From assembly GCA_016185245.1 (NCBI GenBank), contig JACPNZ010000039.1:124001-188000 (forward strand): a DNA stretch of 64,000 nt, in the 5' to 3' direction. This document shows positions 32,396 through 40,928 of this stretch, piece after piece. Within the stretch, counting starts at the first letter, position 1. Each line of letters starts with the position of its first letter. The stretch comes from Hyphomicrobiales bacterium (GTDB lineage: Bacteria; Pseudomonadota; Alphaproteobacteria; Rhizobiales; Aestuariivirgaceae). A program made the translations under genes and the position numbers. The notes under the pieces were generated by a model that was given only the letters and a program-made list of their open reading frames with translations, had not been told where the DNA came from and did not search any database.

Positions 32396-32432
32396 TCTGA
32401 TTTTCTGATAGTATGATTTTTCGATAATCAGA
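32396..32432 (+). promoter_or_regulatory. Inverted repeat and promoter region of the toxin-antitoxin pair
   Basis: TCTGATT (32396-32402) and AATCAGA (32426-32432) form an inverted repeat flanking TATGAT (32412-32417), a possible -10 box. It ends 9 bp before the antitoxin ATG and is strongly AT-rich against the local background. It is probably the autoregulatory operator of the pair. Confidence 0.5.
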
Positions 32433-32441
32433 GTAACGCCC

Positions 32442-32711
32442 ATGACGCGAATTACGGCAACGGAAGCCGCACGCAATTTTTCCGACATTCTCAACCGCGC
32501 CCAGTATCGGGGCGAAAGCTTCGAGGTGGTGCGGGGCGGTGAAGTCCTTGCACGCATCGTTCCAGCCCAACGGAAGCGAGTTACGGTGGGAGAGTTCCGC
32601 GAACTTTGGGCCGGTCGCAAACGCCTCGACCCGGAAGACGCAATACAATTCGAAAAGGACTTTGCCGAGATCAGGGCCAGCGCTCCCGCGGCACCCTATA
32701 AATGGGACTGA
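32442..32711 (+). CDS. Phd/YefM-type antitoxin
   Basis: 89 residues. The N-terminal DNA-binding and dimerisation part (ITATEAARNFSDILNRAQYRG, split as read; GGEVLARIVPA) is typical of Phd/YefM antitoxins, and the C-terminal tail would bind the toxin. Its last 10 nt overlap the PIN toxin gene, the standard arrangement. Confidence 0.88.
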   Translation: MTRITATEAARNFSDILNRAQYRGESFEVVRGGEVLARIVPAQRKRVTVGEFRELWAGRKRLDPEDAIQFEKDFAEIRASAPAAPYKWD

Positions 32712-33100
32712 TCATCGATACGGGCGTTTTCATCAAGGCGGAGCGAGAGGCACGGAACGATTTGGCGCGCCTGTATCCGGCCGGGGAAGATGTCGGGCTT
32801 TGCACCATTACCGTTTCTGAACTCTACGAGGGTGTGCATCTGGCTAACAACGCGGAGCGCGCGGCCAGCCGCCGGGAATTCATCGAGCAGTTCGCGTTTG
32901 CCCTGCCCGTATTCGATTTCACCATGAATGCCGCCCTCCTTCACGCCCGCCTGCGCGCCGCCCAGCGGAAAAAGGGCAAGATGATCGGCGCCCATGACCT
33001 GATCATCGCGGCCACTGCCATGAGCCTCGGCTGGGACGTGCTGACCCTCGATGGCACCGAATTCCGCCAGGTGGAAGGTCTCGGCGTGCGCGAGGCTTGA
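32702..33100 (+). CDS. PIN-domain toxin (VapC-like RNase)
   Basis: 132 residues. The acidic catalytic set of the PIN fold is visible: D6 in LIIDTGVFI, E40 in VSELYEG, and the C-terminal GAHDLIIAATAM and TLDGTEFRQV segments. VapC toxins cut tRNA or rRNA when freed from the antitoxin. The module sits between the DUF1638 and corrinoid protein genes. Confidence 0.9.
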   Translation: MGLIIDTGVFIKAEREARNDLARLYPAGEDVGLCTITVSELYEGVHLANNAERAASRREFIEQFAFALPVFDFTMNAALLHARLRAAQRKKGKMIGAHDLIIAATAMSLGWDVLTLDGTEFRQVEGLGVREA

Positions 33101-33259
33101 CGCGGCGGCCCTTCGCCGGCAAGGCGACGGAGCGGGACATTGTATCGTATCGGCCAAAGGCGGGGAAGGAACGGGACGGGAAGCAGGGGACATTGCTGTG
33201 ATGGCCGCTGACCGCCGATGACAAGCTGGCCATGACGAGAACTGGGAATGCTGGCGCGC

Positions 33260-33961
<702 letters not shown>

Positions 33962-34122
33962 GGGAAATCTCCGGCCGGATCTGCGCTTCCGGGCAAGATA
34001 GTGGCAAGCCGCCGATCCGCCCTGCCCTCGGGCGACCTTCACTTGCCGGAAAGCGACGATTGAGGCAAGGGGCCGGGCGGGCTAAGAGTGACGCATTCTC
34101 ACCACCCCAGGGATTGCCCAGG

Positions 34123-35364
34123 ATGACCGAAGCTTTCGACCTGGACGCCGTGCGCGCCCAGTTCCCCGCCCTTGCCCTTGCCGACCAGGGCGTCCGCCGC
34201 ATCTATTTCGACAATCCGGCGGGAACCCAGGTGCCCCGGCAGGTGATCGACCGGACCGTCGATTGCCTCATTGCCCGCAATGCCAATCTCGGCGGCTATT
34301 TCGCCACCACGCTCGCAGCGGACGCACTGGTCGCCGAAGCGCACACAGCACTCGCCGATTTTTACAATGCGGGCGCGCCCGCCGAGATCGTCTTCGGCCA
34401 GAACATGACGACGCTCACCTTCCACATGTCGCGCTGCCTCGGCAGGCGCTTCCGGACGGGTGACGAGATCGTGCTCTCCCGCATGGACCACGATGCCAAT
34501 GTCTCGCCCTGGCTGCTTCTTGCTGACGATCTTGGCCTCACGGTGCGCTGGATGGATTTCGATCCCGAGACCTACGAGTTTCTGGAAGATGCCCTGCGCC
34601 GGGTGCTCAGCGACCGAACCCGCCTCGTCGCCCTGGGACTTGCCTCCAACTGCACCGGCACGGTGAACGACGTCAAGCATTTCGCCCGCGAGGCCAAGGC
34701 CGCAGGCGCGCTGGTCTATGTCGATGCGGTGCAGTTCGCGCCGCACTATGCAATCGACGTCGAGGACCTCGGCGCCGATATCCTCGTTTCCTCGGCCTAC
34801 AAGTGGTTTGGCCCGCACCAGGGCATTCTGTGGGGCCGCGAAGAGTTGTTGCGTGAAACCTTCGCCTACAAGCTGCGCCCCGCCGGCAGCGAGCCGCCGC
34901 ACAAGTTCGAGACCGGCACCCTCAGCCACGAAGGTATGGCCGGCTCGCTCGGCGCCATTGCCTATCTCGAGCAGTTCGGCACAGGTGCGGACCGCCCGGC
35001 CCGGCTCAAGTCAGCCTGGAATGTCCTCGCTCGGCATGAGCAGAAGATCGCGTTACGGCTGATCGAGGGCCTTCGAACCTTCAAGGGCCTGACCATCCGC
35101 GGCATCACCTCGGCCAATGCCATGCACCGGCGCGTCCCCACTGTGTCCTTCACCCTCGACGGCCATCATCCCGAGGGGCTCGCCAAGGCCTTCGCCCGCG
35201 ACAACATCTTCGTTTGGTCCGGCCACAACTACGCCATCGAGCCGGTCAACCGCATGGGCCTCATGGACAAGGGCGGCGTGCTGCGCGTCGGCCTTGCCCA
35301 CTACAACAGCGAAAGCGAAGTCGATGCGCTTCTCTCCGCGCTCACTCGCATCGTCAGGAACTGA
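34123..35364 (+). CDS. Class V aminotransferase (cysteine desulfurase-like), PLP enzyme
   Basis: 413 residues. PLP fold type I with the Schiff-base lysine in VSSAYKWFGPHQG, the start YFDNPAGTQVP, and NMTTLTFHMSRCL. This branch (often annotated cysteine desulfurase-like) does not clearly have the active-site Cys loop, so it may be another PLP lyase or aminotransferase. It is divergent from the corrinoid gene and 9 nt before the galactose dehydrogenase-like gene. Confidence 0.85.
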   Translation: MTEAFDLDAVRAQFPALALADQGVRRIYFDNPAGTQVPRQVIDRTVDCLIARNANLGGYFATTLAADALVAEAHTALADFYNAGAPAEIVFGQNMTTLTFHMSRCLGRRFRTGDEIVLSRMDHDANVSPWLLLADDLGLTVRWMDFDPETYEFLEDALRRVLSDRTRLVALGLASNCTGTVNDVKHFAREAKAAGALVYVDAVQFAPHYAIDVEDLGADILVSSAYKWFGPHQGILWGREELLRETFAYKLRPAGSEPPHKFETGTLSHEGMAGSLGAIAYLEQFGTGADRPARLKSAWNVLARHEQKIALRLIEGLRTFKGLTIRGITSANAMHRRVPTVSFTLDGHHPEGLAKAFARDNIFVWSGHNYAIEPVNRMGLMDKGGVLRVGLAHYNSESEVDALLSALTRIVRN

Positions 35365-35373
35365 GGGTAGGCC

Positions 35374-36303
35374 ATGTCCTTCAAGCTCGGCATCATCGGC
35401 CTCGGCAAGATCGCCCAGGACCAGCATCTTCCCTGCGTGGCGAAGAACCGCGACTTCGAACTCGCCGCGGTGGTGAGTTCGCGTCGGCCCCACATGAACG
35501 TGCCGAGCTTCAAGACGCCGGAGGAGCTGTTCGCCAGCGGCATCAGGCTCGATGCGGTGTCACTGTGCATGCCGCCGGGCCCTCGCTTTGCCATCGCCCG
35601 CCAGGCCCTCGATGCCGGTCTCCACCTTCTCCTCGAAAAACCGCCGACCCCGACCATGGGCGAGCTGGTGGCGCTCATCGACTACGCCGCTACCCGCAAG
35701 CGCATCCTGTTCACCACCTGGCACTCGCAATACAACGCCGCGGTCAACGAGGCCAAGCGCCTCCTCGCCGGCAAGACCGTCGCGAAACTGCATGTCAGCT
35801 GGAAGGAGGACGTCCGCCACTGGCATCCGGGCCAGGAGTGGATCTGGGAGCCCGGCGGCTTCGGCGTTTTCGATCCCGGCATCAATGCCTTTTCCATCGT
35901 CACCAAAATCATGCCGCAGCCGATCTTCGTTGCCGCCTCTGTCCTCGAAGTGCCGTCAAATCGCGCAACTCCCATTGCTGCGAGGATCCGTTTCAAGCCG
36001 TCGCAGGGCGGTCCAGCCCTCATGACCGCCGAGCTCGATTGGCGGCAGACCGGCGAGCAAAGCTGGAACATCGATGTCGAAACCGAGGACGACCTCAGGC
36101 TCGCCTTACGCAAGGGTGGCACCGAGCTTTATCTGGATGGCGCGCTCAAACTGGCGGCCCCGTCGCAGGAGTATGAGGCGATCTACGCCCATTTCGCCGA
36201 ACTCCTGAAAACTGGTCGAAGTCACATCGATCCGGCACCCCTGCAGCTCGTCTCCGACTGCCTCATGCTCGGCCGCCAGGTGGCAGGCGCAACTTTTGTC
36301 TGA
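35374..36303 (+). CDS. Gfo/Idh/MocA-family oxidoreductase, probable D-galactose 1-dehydrogenase
   Basis: 309 residues. N-terminal NAD(P) motif GIIGLGKIAQDQHLP and the family EKPP motif. Stretches WKEDVRHWHPGQEWIWEPGG (read as one block) and GVFDPGINAFSIVT match the D-galactose 1-dehydrogenase of Pseudomonas very closely, as recalled from that sequence. It would oxidise D-galactose (or L-arabinose) to the lactone. The last 41 nt overlap the convergent APH/kinase gene. Confidence 0.82.
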   Translation: MSFKLGIIGLGKIAQDQHLPCVAKNRDFELAAVVSSRRPHMNVPSFKTPEELFASGIRLDAVSLCMPPGPRFAIARQALDAGLHLLLEKPPTPTMGELVALIDYAATRKRILFTTWHSQYNAAVNEAKRLLAGKTVAKLHVSWKEDVRHWHPGQEWIWEPGGFGVFDPGINAFSIVTKIMPQPIFVAASVLEVPSNRATPIAARIRFKPSQGGPALMTAELDWRQTGEQSWNIDVETEDDLRLALRKGGTELYLDGALKLAAPSQEYEAIYAHFAELLKTGRSHIDPAPLQLVSDCLMLGRQVAGATFV

Positions 36304-37750
36304 TTTCAGCCACCGCTTCGCCCACGGTACCCGCGGCATCGATGCGCGACCAGTACATGGCCCCCAGCGCGTAACCGAGTTGGCGATCGACGATGGCCGG
36401 GGTGGCGTCGGAAGCATCCCTGCTCCGCGCCGCGACCCGGGTCTTGAGCACCGCCGGCGGCGCCTCAAGCCACAAGCCATGGAAGCCCGCACCCTGTCGC
36501 CGCGCCAGTTCAGCCGCCGCATTGCGCTCGGCCAGATCGGCGAAGACGGCATCGAGAACGACGCTGCAACCCGCCGCTAGGGCCTTCTCCGCTCTGGCGA
36601 ACATGGCGTCATAGACTTGCAAGGACGAGGTCTTCGAGTAATGTTCGGGCGCAAGCCGCTCGGTTTCGGCGACCCCGGCCAGCACCTTGCGCTCGACATC
36701 GCTGCGGATGTGGATGGCACCGCCAGCGCTCCCCACATCGGGTGCTAGATCGGCGGCAAGCGTCGACTTGCCCGTCCCGGACAGCCCGCCGATGCAGATG
36801 AGCGAAGCCCTGGGCGGCTTGAGATAGGCGATGCTGGCGCGGAAATAGTCAAGCGCAGCGCCGCGCTCATGCAGCGACCTGCCGACCGGCAATTCATGAA
36901 TCAAGTCGGCGGTGACCAGCGCCCTGACCCCGGCGCGGGTCGCCAGGAACAGCGGCAGGGCCGCCAGCCCCGACAGGTCCTCGGCCTCGCGGCGCCGGTT
37001 CAGATAGTGATTGAGCACGAGGTTGGCGGCGCGGCGCCTTTCATGGCGCAGCAGGTCCATGAGCAGGAAGGCGAGATCGTAGAGCACGTCGATGGTGGCG
37101 ATCTTCTCGCTGAACTCGATGGCATCGAACAAGACCGGCTTGCCGTCGATCACCACGATGTTGGCGCAGTGCATGTCGCCATGGCAGCGACGCACCAGAC
37201 CCTGCTCGGTCCGCCGGTTGAGGAGCGGCGTCAGACGCTGCAGCGCATCCTCGTAAAGGGCATGAAACTCCAGAGTCTCGGCGGCACGGAAGATGTCGGG
37301 CGATGCGGTAAAGGCTTTCGACAATTGCGCCCCGAGCCGGTCCATGATGCCTGCCCCCGGGGTTTTGGCACGGGGTGCCAAGGCGTGCGCCCGAGCCGCC
37401 ATCTCGGCTAGGGCCACGGCTAGATCATCGCTCATATGACCGCGATCAACCACGGCAGCGAGCACATCGCGGCCGGCGAAACGGTTCATCACCAGAACCG
37501 GCTCGCCCTCGACTTCGCTGACACCCACATAGATCTGCGGGGCGTAAGCGCGGTTCACCTCGAATTCGCGGGCGATCACCGCGCGGCGCTTTTCCAAGTT
37601 CGAGAAGTCGAGATAGGGCAGCAGCACGTCCTTCTTGATTTTGAAGGCACGGTTTGCCACCAGAAACACGTGGGCAGCGTGGGTTTCGATATGTCCCACC
37701 GGTGCGCCGGGAAAACCCCAGGTAGCACCCCTGAGAAAGCTCTCATTCAT
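36263..37750 (-). CDS. Two-domain protein: aminoglycoside-phosphotransferase-like plus P-loop kinase
   Basis: 495 residues. Residues ~1-310 form an APH-like kinase domain with the catalytic CHGDMHCANIVV and metal-binding FDAIEF. Residues ~320-495 form a P-loop kinase with Walker A GLSGTGKST. Such fusions are common and conserved in Proteobacteria, without a proven substrate; they are not typical resistance enzymes. No partner gene is obvious here. Confidence 0.87.
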   Translation of the reverse strand: MNESFLRGATWGFPGAPVGHIETHAAHVFLVANRAFKIKKDVLLPYLDFSNLEKRRAVIAREFEVNRAYAPQIYVGVSEVEGEPVLVMNRFAGRDVLAAVVDRGHMSDDLAVALAEMAARAHALAPRAKTPGAGIMDRLGAQLSKAFTASPDIFRAAETLEFHALYEDALQRLTPLLNRRTEQGLVRRCHGDMHCANIVVIDGKPVLFDAIEFSEKIATIDVLYDLAFLLMDLLRHERRRAANLVLNHYLNRRREAEDLSGLAALPLFLATRAGVRALVTADLIHELPVGRSLHERGAALDYFRASIAYLKPPRASLICIGGLSGTGKSTLAADLAPDVGSAGGAIHIRSDVERKVLAGVAETERLAPEHYSKTSSLQVYDAMFARAEKALAAGCSVVLDAVFADLAERNAAAELARRQGAGFHGLWLEAPPAVLKTRVAARSRDASDATPAIVDRQLGYALGAMYWSRIDAAGTVGEAVAEIRQKLRLPPGGRA

Positions 37751-37795
37751 GCCGGCGAGGCTAAGCCGCCGTCGCTGAGAAAGCCTTGACGGCGA

Positions 37796-38812
37796 TCAAT
37801 TGGCGCGGCGGCGCTCGCGCCTTGCGGCACCGGCCGCCGCCGTGTCGATGCCCTTGGCCAGTTCCGACACCGGTCCCAGGCGCTGTTCGATCAGTGCCAC
37901 CGAAGGACGGTCGCCCCGCGAATAGCCTTCAAGCGACTGGCGCATGGCGACCAGATGCTCGGGGCTGGTGCCGCAGCAGCCGCCGATGATCCTGGCACCG
38001 GCATCAAGGGCAATCCGCGCATAGTCGGCCATCAGATCGGGCGTGCCGGTATAGTGGATGTGGCCGTCGACATATTGCGGGATGCCGCAATTGCCCTTGG
38101 CCACCACTGCGGCGTCGGGCCGCGCCTCGGTGATGCCGAGCACGGTTGCCACCAGTTCCGAAGCGCCCACCCCGCAATTGGCGCCGATGGCCACCGGCTG
38201 GGTGGCAAGGCTGGCGGTCAGCGCCCCAAAGGCCTTAGGGGTGATGCCCATCATGGTGCGGCCGTTGGTGTCGAAACTCATAGTGGTGACGATGGGAAGC
38301 CCGGCTTTGGAAGCTCCCTCGACGGCGGCGCGCAGTTCCTCCTCCGACGACATGGTCTCGATCCAGAGAACGTCGACGCCGCCCTCCTTCAGGGCCGCGG
38401 CCTGTTCGGCGAAGGCAGCAACGCCCTCGTCATGCGACAGGGTGCCGACCGGCTCGAAGATTTCCCCGGTCGGGCCCATGGAGCCGCCGACATAGACGGG
38501 CCGTCCGGCGCTATCGGCTTCACGGCGGGCATTCTTCGCCGCGGCCATATTGAGCTCGCGCACCCGGTCTTGGGCATTGTGCAGTTTCAACCGGTGGCGG
38601 TTGCCGCCAAAACTGTTGGTCAGCACGATGTCGGCCCCGGCGGCAATGAATTCGCGGTGCAGTTCCCGCACCCGTTCTGGGTGCTCGAAATTCCACATTT
38701 CCGGGGCATCGCCCGACTCGAGCCCCATCTGGAAGTAATTGGTGCCGGTGGCCCCATCGGCCAGAAGCCAGGGACGGGTGGCAAGCGCTTCGGTGAAGGA
38801 CGGACGGTTCAT
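37796..38812 (-). CDS. bmt: Betaine-homocysteine S-methyltransferase
   Basis: 338 residues. It has the full zinc triad: IGANCGVGASE and IIGGCCGTSPEH, and the N-terminal DGATGTNYFQMG. Bmt moves a methyl group from glycine betaine to homocysteine, giving methionine and dimethylglycine. It has its own palindromic operator (38838-38857). Unlike the family member at 30305, the zinc site here is intact, so this is the better candidate for a true methionine-forming enzyme. Confidence 0.9.
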   Translation of the reverse strand: MNRPSFTEALATRPWLLADGATGTNYFQMGLESGDAPEMWNFEHPERVRELHREFIAAGADIVLTNSFGGNRHRLKLHNAQDRVRELNMAAAKNARREADSAGRPVYVGGSMGPTGEIFEPVGTLSHDEGVAAFAEQAAALKEGGVDVLWIETMSSEEELRAAVEGASKAGLPIVTTMSFDTNGRTMMGITPKAFGALTASLATQPVAIGANCGVGASELVATVLGITEARPDAAVVAKGNCGIPQYVDGHIHYTGTPDLMADYARIALDAGARIIGGCCGTSPEHLVAMRQSLEGYSRGDRPSVALIEQRLGPVSELAKGIDTAAAGAARRERRRAN

Positions 38813-38837
38813 GGCGGCCTCGGAGCTCCGGAAAAGA

Positions 38838-38857
38838 ATATAAAGAAGTCTTTATAT
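38838..38857 (-). promoter_or_regulatory. 20-bp palindrome upstream of bmt, SahR-like operator
   Basis: ATATAAAGA-AG-TCTTTATAT, with perfect 9-bp arms, 25 bp upstream of the bmt start in very AT-rich sequence. The shape matches operators of ArsR-family methionine-cycle regulators (SahR) as I recall them; the regulator itself is not in the window. Confidence 0.55.
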
Positions 38858-39039
38858 GATTTTCATGGGGTTTGCCAAGCGGCAAACGCCGGTTCGGCCG
38901 TCAGAAGCGTCATCCGGGGGTTCACCAGCCAGGATTTCGGCTACTTTCCCAGGGCCTTAAGGCGGGCGAAGCTCGCCGGCCCAGTCGACCCCCGGCGCCA
39001 GTTGTTAGATGGCGAACCAGCGCACGCCCTCGGCCAGCA

Positions 39040-39969
39040 TCAGGCTTTCGCCGCGCCGTAGAACAGCGTCACCACATGCTGGGCTTCGGCGAAGAACAGC
39101 CAGCGCTCGACCGCCGCCGCCGCCAGTGCCAGCAGGGCCGCAACAATCGACAACAGGGGCACGGGCAGCGCCAGCCACGCTGCCAGCACCGCCAGGGCCA
39201 GCAGGATCAGCACCAGGCGGCGAAGCTTCGCTGCATGCTTGCGGGCCATCGCATAGCCCATCTCGGTCTGGATGTAGTTCGTCGCCGTGTGCGGCACTTC
39301 CCACTGGCTCACCTTGCCGATGCGGCCAAGGCCGGTGGCGGCCTCGATGGTGTGGGCTTTCCCGGCCGCGTCGATTGCCTGCCAGTAGAAAAATTTCAGG
39401 AGCGCCACGAGCGCCAGCGCCACTACCGTCACCACTACCTGGAAATACTGGAGGCGTCCGAACAGGCTGGCGATCGCCGCGAGCAGCGCCGATCCCGTCG
39501 CCAGGGCGAAGCCGAGATAGACCGGCACGGTCAGCGGCTGGTTCCAGGCGCGGATGGTCGTCAGTGTCGAATATATTTTGGCCGTGCAGAACACGGTGAC
39601 CGCGCACATTGCGAAAGTCAGAAGCCCCAGCGGTCCGATCAATCCCGGCGCGTCGGCAAGTCCCGACCACACGGCAGCGAAGGCCAGCGCCGGCACGTAG
39701 GTCGCAACTGCGGCAACCCCCTCGCGCGACAGCCACGACGAGCGCCATTGGGAAAAGGCCCGCCAGGCCCTTTCCGGATGGCCGAGGTGAAAAGTTGAGG
39801 ACAACAGCCCCATGGTAGCCAGCGCCAGCGCCACGGCGATCGCCGTCAGCGCGAAAGCCATGGTCGAGGCCGGCCCGTGGTTGAAACCCACAAGCCCCAG
39901 GAGTGCCAGGAGCCCATAGCCGGCCCCCGAGGCTGTGGTGAACAGGATGACCGAATAGGCGGGATGCAT
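39040..39969 (-). CDS. soeC: SoeC/DmsC-type membrane anchor subunit of sulfite dehydrogenase
   Basis: 309 residues, with eight or so transmembrane helices. The start FTTASGAGYGLLALLGL and the helix STFHLGHPERAWRAFSQWRSSW (read as one region) match DmsC/SoeC anchors, which pass electrons to quinone. It follows soeB after 1 nt. Third gene of the leftward soeABC set. Confidence 0.85.
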   Translation of the reverse strand: MHPAYSVILFTTASGAGYGLLALLGLVGFNHGPASTMAFALTAIAVALALATMGLLSSTFHLGHPERAWRAFSQWRSSWLSREGVAAVATYVPALAFAAVWSGLADAPGLIGPLGLLTFAMCAVTVFCTAKIYSTLTTIRAWNQPLTVPVYLGFALATGSALLAAIASLFGRLQYFQVVVTVVALALVALLKFFYWQAIDAAGKAHTIEAATGLGRIGKVSQWEVPHTATNYIQTEMGYAMARKHAAKLRRLVLILLALAVLAAWLALPVPLLSIVAALLALAAAAVERWLFFAEAQHVVTLFYGAAKA

Positions 39970-39970
39970 T

Positions 39971-40768
39971 CTACCCTTCGAGCTTGCCGGAATGGTCGGT
40001 GGTATCGACGCGAGGTGCCGCGGCCTTGCCCGACAGCATCTTGTCGGCCCAGGCGAACAGCCGGTCGAAGGCCGAGCCGTCGCCCTCGGGCAGCGCCGCT
40101 ACCTGCGCCGAACGCCCGTCCCTGCGGGCCCGCGGCGGCAAGTACTTGTTGACCGGCCTCATCCCCATCTCGGGCAACAGATCGTAGCCGCCACGCTCGG
40201 CCACCAGCTTCGACACGGCCGAGGAACTATCGCCCAGATCGCCGAAGTGGCGCGCGCCCGTCGGACAGGCCTTGACGCAGGCCGGAACGCGGTCGTCCTC
40301 GGCAAAATTCTCATTGTAGATGCGGTCGACGCACAGGGTGCATTTCTTCATCACGCCGTGGCTTGTGTCATATTCGCGCGCGCCATAGGGGCAGGCCCAG
40401 GAACACAGCTTGCAGCCGATGCAGGTGTCGGGATTGACCAGCACGATGCCGTCCTCGGCGCGCTTGTAGGAGGCCCCCGTCGGACAGACGGTGACGCAGG
40501 CCGGTTCCTCGCAGTGCAGACACGAGCGCGGAAAATGCACGATGCGCGACTGGGCCTGGCCCTCCTCCGTCACCTCGTAGCCATGGACCCTATTGAGCCA
40601 CACGCCGGAAGGATCGGCGCCATAGGGATTTTTGTCGGTGAGCGGGGCCGAGTAGCCTTGCGTGTTCCACTCCTTGCACGAGGTGGCACAGGCCTGGCAG
40701 CCGACACAGGTGTCGAGATCGATCACCAGGCCAAGCTTCTTGGCGGACGGCGGCGGCAGCGAGGTCAT
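39971..40768 (-). CDS. soeB: SoeB-type four-cluster Fe-S subunit of sulfite dehydrogenase
   Basis: 265 residues. Four cysteine groups are visible: CVGCQACATSCKEW, CLHCEEPACVTVCPTGA, CIGCKLCSWACPYGA, and CTLC with CVKACPTGA, enough for four [4Fe-4S] clusters that wire the molybdenum subunit to the anchor. The ATG at 40768 follows AGGAAG. The upstream open frame runs into the 40779-40918 repeat and is not used. Confidence 0.88.
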   Translation of the reverse strand: MTSLPPPSAKKLGLVIDLDTCVGCQACATSCKEWNTQGYSAPLTDKNPYGADPSGVWLNRVHGYEVTEEGQAQSRIVHFPRSCLHCEEPACVTVCPTGASYKRAEDGIVLVNPDTCIGCKLCSWACPYGAREYDTSHGVMKKCTLCVDRIYNENFAEDDRVPACVKACPTGARHFGDLGDSSSAVSKLVAERGGYDLLPEMGMRPVNKYLPPRARRDGRSAQVAALPEGDGSAFDRLFAWADKMLSGKAAAPRVDTTDHSGKLEG

Positions 40769-40778
40769 GGCTTCCTCA

Positions 40779-40918
40779 CTTCTCCCATGGGGAGAAGGAG
40801 GGGCCCATGCCACAAGGCATGGGAGGATGAGGGGATTAAATGCAGGGGATCGCGGCACCGCACCCCCTCACCTTCCCATTGCTGCGCAATGGGTCCCTTC
40901 CTCTCCCTGTGGGAGAGG
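40779..40918. repeat. Four-hairpin palindromic element between soeA and soeB
   Basis: Four perfect 8-bp hairpins lie in 140 bp: arms at 40779-40786/40790-40797, 40804-40811/40816-40823, 40875-40882/40886-40893 and 40900-40907/40911-40918. The outer two share CTCCC/GGGAG arms and the inner two share CCCAT/ATGGG arms, so the whole element is itself an inverted repeat. It resembles a mobile REP-like intergenic unit inserted inside the operon. Confidence 0.8.
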
Positions 40919-40928
40919 TCAATCTTGT

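Noticed and set aside
33101-33259. Possible RNA gene or repeat after the PIN toxin
   Set aside because: Only a short repeated GGACATTG-like string is present; there is no tRNA fold, hairpin with T-run or array.
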